Source: Allodiplogaster sudhausi (lineage: Eukaryota > Nematoda > Chromadorea > Rhabditida > Diplogasteridae). From it: 64,000 bases of DNA. The position numbers and the translations under genes are program-made. Of this stretch, positions 57,801 to 64,000 are shown piece after piece. The DNA lies in the NCBI GenBank assembly GCA_945643635.1, contig CALZFC010000042.1, forward strand, positions 1,396,501 through 1,460,500. The letters run 5' to 3'. The notes below the pieces were generated by a model that was given only the letters and a program-made list of their open reading frames with translations, was not told the origin of the DNA and did not search any database. Numbering within the stretch: the first letter of the stretch is position 1; each line of letters opens with the position of its first letter.

Positions 57801-58361
57801 GCATTCCCCTTTTGTCTTGGCGGTCCCTACGATACTAAAGCCATCCAATTGAATCCTATGAAATTCCGTTCTCATAACCATCTGAAAGTAAAATTGCTAA
57901 AGCATTGAAGCAAACATCTCCACCTCGCAAGTACATGCTTTCCATTTAACATTTCGCCGCATCTTGATCCTTTCTTCCTTGCTCCATGCTACTTCACTCA
58001 CAATCAGATTTTCTTTCCTCAAAACAAGAATGCATATCACCCGCTTTACTTCTCATTATGTTTCCTCTGTGACACTCTCTATATGGTGGTACACCGCCAA
58101 CATCTTTTATAAAAACAACAGACATTTAGCATATCACCAAGCCCCGCCGTCCCTCCGGATACTCTCTTCAACCGTCTTCTCTGCCTACCATCAAAATATA
58201 AATAGAAAAACAACCGAAACTGACATAGCATCCGATAGAAAACAGGTCAAGGCGACTTGCCAAATGAGTGCCAAAATCAACAATAGGATCTTTTCAATCG
58301 CCAGCAATAACACTAAAACATGGGCAGGAACCAGGCGGACAAGAGGAGATGGAAGAGGTGT
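57801..58361. other. Convergent 3' flanks of the Lifeguard and eEF1B-gamma genes
   Basis: No gene seen. The frame 57964-58491 overlaps the eEF1B-gamma end and has no similarity. Confidence 0.45.
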
Positions 58362-61085
58362 TCATTTGAAGATCTTGCCCTGGTTGAAGGGCTTCTGGCC
58401 CTCGAAGCCCTCCCATGTGAAGTACGCATGGACGAGTTTCTTCGTCTCGTCGCTGGCGGGGTCCAGCTTCTTCCAGGAATACGACTCGTAGTCAACCTCA
58501 AATCAAATATCATTAGTCCTGCACGATCAGAAGTCTTTATCACGACAGATATGAAAAAAGGAAGTTATGAAGCGTCAGATCTGTTCGGAGAAATCTCTGA
58601 CCTGCCAGTCGGGGCTGAGGGTGAATGCGAGATCCTGTCCCTTCCAGATCCAGAGTCCCGAGATGGTCGAATCGTTGTTCGTGCCAAAGATGCACACAGA
58701 CGCAAAGGCGTTCTTCTTCAGCTTCTCCAGACGCTGGAACATCCCTGAAATGCGAGATCTTTATTATCTAACAATAATGTGCCTTCCGTGACATGAACTG
58801 ATTTCGCAAGAGAAAATAACCGACCGCTAACGAGGTTGGCAGTCATGAAGGTCTGCGTGAGCTCGGTTGGGTAGAGATACTCCGAGTACCAGATGCTCCA
58901 GTTCGCAGAGTCAAAGTTCTCCCAGAAGTGAGGAATCGCCTTCGTGACCGTGTCTTCGTTCGAGTACGAACGCTAAAAGATGAATTGGTAAGTGATTGCA
59001 GGAGCCAACTGCACCACTCTCTCGCCCTCCAAAGACTTCAAGACTGACCTTGAAGGCATCAAGGACGAAGGTTCCGGCGGGCATCACGGCGAAGGGGTCA
59101 GTATGCTTCGGCTCGGCCGCAACGGCAGCGTCAGCCTCGTCCAGCTCTTCTTCCTGAGGATACATGCAATTACAACATCAATTAAACTCAAATAGTTTCC
59201 CCATTTGACAAGAAATATTCAAAAACAGCGTACCTTCTTTGCCTCCTTCTTCTTTGGCTCTTCCTTCTTCTTGGGCTCCTCCTTCTTCTTCTTGTCTACA
59301 ACCAAACTGTTTTGAAAAGAACATCAGACCCGTGAATATTAACCAATCTAACACCAGATTTCACCAGTTCACATCACATTAGCCACAAGCACAACATCCT
59401 AAACTCACTCTTCTTTTTGCCCTTGCTATCTATCTGCCCCATTACTCTCAGCAGTTTCTGAACGCTCAACCCTTGCAGCTGGTGGGCTTGGGTTTGCGTT
59501 TGCGTTACCTAAAGGTCATTTCACACACACGTTTGCGTTACCTAAAGGTCATTTCACAATACCCTTAATCGTTTCAATTGGCAATATACACCTAATACTA
59601 ACCGTCCTTCTTGCCCGAGGGCGCGGAGGCGGCGACCTTGGCTGCGTTCTTGGCGAACTCAGCCTCTGTAAATTGTCATTTTAACACAAGATAATAAACT
59701 AATCGATTAAGGTAACATTAAAATAGGATGTTCGAGATAGGCACTAAGAGCATAGTTGTGGTCACATCCAAGCAGCGGCGACAGTCACTTTGCTCAACTC
59801 TCAGCATCTCTTGCACGCCTGAGATGCCGACTGGACAATGTCCGAGCACAAGAACTGCGCCCGGACAACGACCGAATCAGCGGCGGCGCGCTTTTTTCTC
59901 CCATCAATGTAACACCTTCCGGCCGTGGAGATTGGACACGGACTGCTGACTAGTTGATGGCATCGGGAACCCACTATTCTTGTCAAGATAACATATTCCA
60001 AGATAACTGGATGTCGCATGTCCGTGAGTTCCCCACTTGAGTTTGATAGATAAACAATTTAAATTGAACTGACGATTGAACTGGGCGACCTTGTCTGCGA
60101 GCTTGATCTCTCCGAGGACTTCCTTGGCCACGGGCTGGTTCACGATGGTCAGGAACCAACGGGTCAGGTTGGCGTGTGACTTGCGGAAGTCAGCATCAAG
60201 GACGTGCTGGAATGTTGACAGAACCATTAGTTGACTAATATAAAACAGCAAGAAGATCCCCAACCTGGAAAGCAGGAAGAAGGTCGAGGGCGACCGAAAT
60301 GTCAGCCAGGCTGAGGCGCTCGCCGGCGAGGAAGGTCTTGGTAAGAAGAGCCTTGTCTAGGGCGGTCAGCTGGGCAAACAGCTCAGCCTTGTAGGAAGCA
60401 ATGATCTACAAGAAAAATAAATCGATAAGCACGGTACACCAAACCAGAAAAAAAACTATAATGAACCTTATTGTCAAGGCTGGCGGCTGAAAGGGAGGGG
60501 AGCACGTATCCGAGGACATTCGGAAGAAGAGAACCCTCTGCGAACTGGAGCCACTGGGCGACTTCAGGGCACTGAAGGATTCAATTTCTAAGCCGAACAA
60601 AATGTTTAGCCTAAAGACTACAATGTGACAAACTAGCACAATAACTAGACAGAGGACTAACCACGGTGAGAGAACCGACGTGGGCAGCGATGGCATCAGC
60701 TCCGAAGAGCGTTTTCTCGCCTTCTTCGTACGCGGGAGTCTATACAAATTTGCAACTTTAAAAAAAATAAAAAAAATAAAGCTGTTCCTCGCACGTAATG
60801 ATGAGGCAACAGACCTGACCGAAGGGGAACTTGTGCTCCGGGGGATGGTCGCCGGCAAGCTGAACGTCGGCCTTGGCGAGCTTGGCCGCGATCAGCACCT
60901 TCTGCGTCCGGAACGACGACTTCGAGCCGTAGAGCGTCTGCAAGAACGAAAATAGGGATCAAAGTAATGATTTTTAGGATAAATCTAGAATCTCTTCAAC
61001 GAATTTAAGCCGTGAAATGAAGCCAAAACCCATTCGGAGCGAACAAAATGATGACTAGAACAACAGAACGAACTCCTTTCGTCAT
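58362..61085 (-). CDS. EEF1G: Elongation factor 1-gamma (eEF1B-gamma)
   Basis: The gamma subunit anchors the eEF1B nucleotide-exchange complex that reloads eEF1A with GTP. Exon 1 (from 61085) encodes MTKG, joining to [20 protein letters not shown] (60940-60815): the GST N-terminal domain. GST C-terminal exons include [19 protein letters not shown], a [14 protein letters not shown] segment and [21 protein letters not shown] Lys/Glu/Pro-rich linker (about 59300-59220) leads to the EF1G domain: [72 protein letters not shown] and the end [11 protein letters not shown] (TGA at 58364-58362). The match to nematode eEF-1B-gamma is close along the whole length. The gene is head-to-head with WDHD1, 348 bp apart. 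Confidence 0.95.
59498..59562. repeat. Two direct copies of a 33-bp unit in an eEF1B-gamma intron
   Basis: GTTTGCGTTACCTAAAGG plus TCATTTCAC recurs at about 59497 and 59530, next to each other. Confidence 0.8.
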
Positions 61086-61432
61086 GGCCGACTCTGAAGT
61101 GTTGAAGCGGGGACGTCAACGACGCGCGAGCTTCAAAGAATAAGGCTGCAGGGCAGGCAGAGGGACGGTTGTCAGTTGAACTGCGTAGCAGCCCAGCTCC
61201 TTCATAAAAAGAACAGGAATGTGGGCTGCTACGATTCATACTAGAATTCCCTTACGGTAAACTAGCAAATTTTTAAATGTCCGAACGGTGGGAAATTTTA
61301 TTTGGAATGTTGCCAAGAAGCAGTCCCGCGGGAAAATTGTTCCAAGCTTGAGATTTTCTGACATTGAGATGAAAAGGTTCACCGTTGCTCCGAAGATTGT
61401 GTTTTAAAATGTAGATATTGAGTTGATTTAAG
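61086..61432. promoter_or_regulatory. Shared upstream region of eEF1B-gamma and WDHD1
   Basis: Only about 350 bp separate the divergent start codons, so a bidirectional promoter is likely. I see no TATA box. The half nearest eEF1B-gamma is GC-richer. Confidence 0.4.
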
Positions 61433-64000
61433 ATGAATGCGATCGGCTTCTCGAACAAGAAGAATGCACACTGCAAGGGCACCGTTCAGATCGCCTTAGA
61501 CAAATCGGGCAACTCTAAAAAGGTTCGTCACTTCTCGTTTTGGCAGCAAGCTTCTTAGATTGTAGGCATTCCGACTTTTTTTATGCAGTGTTAAGGAATC
61601 TTAACTGGGAAAGTTTCTTCGTAGGAAAGTTTTTGCTTGAAGACGGAAAGTAATAGTTGTGAGACGTACAGCACTAAGTTCGTGATTGCCTTGCAGTTCC
61701 TGACATGCGGCACGGATGGATCGGTGATCGCATGGGATGCGGAGAGTTTGCTGGGCGCGCGCGACCCAGAGAAGTACGACAACCTGGCAGATGCTACACA
61801 CGCTTCTATCGCATGGACAGTTAGTAAATCCATCCACTCTCTTCTTGGTCTTTTTTCTAATAGGCGATTATAAGATTTCCAAATTAGGAAAGATATTTTG
61901 GATATAAAAAGGATCCTTGTCACTTCCCGCTAGCAATTAGCATTTTAAAGCTAGCTGTTTCCAGGGCGATAATCTCTTTCTTGGCGTCACTCGCACCGCT
62001 GCTCTTACTAGTATCGACGAACAAGTTAGCTTTTTCATATTATTTATCAATATAAATTGTATTCTTGAAACTTTTGATTTCAGGTTCTATCTCACTTTGA
62101 CATGAACAAACTCAAGGGGCCTCCACTTGCCTCTCCTCTAACTTTTACGCTTGAAATCAGTGCGATTGATGCTTCTGAGAACTTCCTTGTAGTCGGGGAG
62201 AGGTTTTGTTTAACTTTTTTTTGTTCGGGTATTATTCATGAATTAATTTATTGTCTTGCCGAAGAAAACCATAGTCTGTGACTTTTTAATGGTTACGATA
62301 TTCTCAGGGATTTCACAGTCAAGCGAATTCGCTGGCATGCGGAAGATTCAGACTATGAACGATACGAATGTGCAGCACCAGTTCTGTCTATTGCAATCGA
62401 TCCGAAAGAAGAGGTATTTTTTTTATAACCTGTATTCTGTTGAACACATGTCCTTTAAATGTATTAAGTAAAAAAGTTAATCATTCTACAGTCTATGAAA
62501 GAACATGAACTTATACCTGCTCCATTATAGTATTTTGCCGTGTCAAGTTGTGATGGAGTGGTCACCTTCTACAACTTTGAAGCCGAAGAACCTCTCAAGA
62601 AGCTCAAGGAATGCTTTCCTTATTTTAACGACCTTGAGTTAGTATTCTTACTTTTTCCATCTTTTTCTACGCCTTTATCTTCAATTTAGTCAACGTACTT
62701 TACAGTATGTATTATGTCGCTATAATGTTCTATGAAATATTGCCTATTATCATATTATATTCCCATGAATATCCTATTTAGTGAGAGCCAGCCTCGAGTG
62801 TCTCTCTGCTGGTCTCCCGATGGTCTGGATCTCTTTGTTCCCGCCCTTGGATCAGTCAAAATCGTCAAGCGGACTACATGGTCCTATGCGCAGCCTCTCA
62901 CTTGCGATGAAACCATGAATGTCGGACATCCATTTTTTTTGTCTTAATAAGTTAATGTTCTTTTTAATCGTGTACATTTGTTTCATACTTCACTTTTATT
63001 ATATCTAAATTTCAGGATTCCTTCAGCGTCTGCACGGTCTCTCCTTGCGGGCAATATCTTGCCGCTTCTACAGTGTCCTCGAAGATTGTTGTTTGGAGAC
63101 TGAAGGATCGCAAGGTTCTCACCAAGAAGGATTATCGAAGACTAAGGTTTGATTGAAAGTAAGAAGTTGTTGAGCTAATATTCTGTTTGGGTAGTAACTG
63201 ATCATGTCTATGGAAACCATATCCGTTCAGAAATGCTACAATTACTTCGATCTGCTTCTTGCCTGAGAATTCTCATCATCTAGTTGTTGCTGATTATCAG
63301 GTTTTGGTTCTTAAGGACTCCATTTCTTGTGTGAGGGGAAGTTATGCTGTTAAGGAAGGAATCTGCGTTCTGTCAAACGCCATTCCTACAGAAGAGAAGG
63401 AAGAAGACCGACCTCGCCCGGCTTATTCGAGATTCATTCATGACGAAGCAGGAGATGAAAGAGAAGAAGAAGAAGAAGAAGAGAGAGACGAAGGAGAAGA
63501 GAGAAACGACAGAGATGCAGACAATGAAGAGATCGTGAAGAGCAAGACAAGGAGACGCGCTGCAATGTTCGACGATGACGACGAGAACACTAATAGTTAG
63601 ATGCTTTTGCATCTATCAAACATTTGATTTGTAAAACTATTATGAGATGGCTACAGCATTTGTTTGGTTTCAGAGGGTCTAATTTATATTCAGCTCTGTA
63701 TCCAAATTACAAGGAGATCTTACCAGACGAAATGTAGTCTATTTTAGTGTCAACTAGCATTGGGGCGATAAAAAGAACCTACGGTTATGACGACGAAGGA
63801 AACCAGGTTGGTTCTCTTGACTATTTTTAATCATATTTTACTACTGTCTTCATGTTCACATCATGAAAAAATAGTTATATTAAAAGAAGTTTTAGAAAGA
63901 AAAATATGATTGCAGGTAATTTTGTTTCCAAGTTGTTTCTTGAAACGTTATGCCTAATTAAAAAAAAATTTAATCGAATGAAATAACTCTTTTGCTTCTG
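61433..64000 (+). CDS. WDHD1: WD-repeat replication adaptor WDHD1/Ctf4/AND-1 (3' end outside window)
   Basis: Ctf4 is a trimeric hub that links the CMG helicase to DNA polymerase alpha. Visible exons give MNAIGFSNKKNAHCKG, FLTCGTDGSVIAWD (61698-), LFLGVTRTAALTSIDEQ, EISAIDASENFLVVGE, then FTVKRIRWHAEDSDYERY, AAPVLSIAIDPKEEYFAVSS, GVVTFYNFEAEEPLKKLKE, RVSLCWSPDGLDLFVP, SVCTVSPCGQYLAASTVSSK and VVWRLKDRKV: the N-terminal WD40 propeller. An acidic linker follows (DEREEEEEEERDEGEERN then TRRRAAMFDDDDEN, about 63440-63590). The frame then meets GTTAGATG, which is stop-like if read through but a good donor if spliced. The later exon GAIKRTYGYDDEGNQ (about 63750-63807) resembles the start of the family's second domain, so splicing is favoured and the gene continues past the edge. 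Confidence 0.85.

Noticed and set aside
57964..58491. 175-codon open frame after the Lifeguard gene
   Set aside because: Overlaps the eEF1B-gamma last exon antisense and has no similarity.

Overview
The window is nuclear DNA from an animal, most probably a nematode. Genes are split into many short GC-rich exons separated by AT-rich introns. Several start codons lie just behind a 3' splice site, as in spliced-leader genes. The elongation factor 1-gamma reads very like the Caenorhabditis protein, and a GTP cyclohydrolase, a Cys-loop channel and an amidated Tyr/Gly peptide fit the same picture. The many-exon, GC-rich-exon style recalls diplogastrids such as Pristionchus, but this is only an impression. 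(CT)n/(GA)n microsatellites are extremely abundant and create spurious Ser-Leu or Arg-Glu reading frames.

Layout. 1-2250 (+) is the 3' end of an unrecognised charged, probably nuclear protein. 2646-4328 is a hAT-type transposon with a perfect 8-bp target duplication and a 163-bp perfect palindrome inside. From 5.3 to 26.3 kb five genes follow on the + strand: NAA35 (NatC auxiliary subunit), mitochondrial ribosomal proteins uS2m and uL4m, the spindle-checkpoint kinase TTK/Mps1, and the PHD protein INTS12. Gaps between the last four are 398, 434 and 782 bp. 26.3-30.4 kb is gene-poor GA-rich DNA. 30.4-34.2 kb (-) is a Cys-loop ligand-gated channel with an unusually long N-terminal part. After another gene-poor stretch, 37.4-40.5 kb (+) is a secreted Cys-rich protein of unknown role that converges on a GTP cyclohydrolase I gene (41.4-43.0 kb, -).

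This convergent pair was duplicated in tandem: about 38.05-44.14 kb matches about 44.22-49.17 kb. The second copy keeps an intact GTP cyclohydrolase gene, while the Cys-rich gene survives only as a deleted remnant. 49.2-52.4 kb is gene-poor. Then come a small membrane/coiled-coil protein (-), two head-to-head copies of a Tyr/Gly-rich amidated peptide precursor, a Bax-inhibitor/Lifeguard membrane protein (+), eEF1B-gamma (-), and, divergently from it, WDHD1/Ctf4 (+), which runs off the right edge.

Most of the genes serve core cell functions (protein acetylation, mitochondrial translation, mitosis, RNA processing, translation, replication). The least explained material is the duplicated GTP cyclohydrolase locus, the unusual channel, the Cys-rich secreted protein, the paired peptide genes and several small hAT-like elements. 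Exon boundaries were read by eye from splice signals, phase and family similarity; those of the recognised genes are mostly phase-consistent, but none is backed by transcript data.
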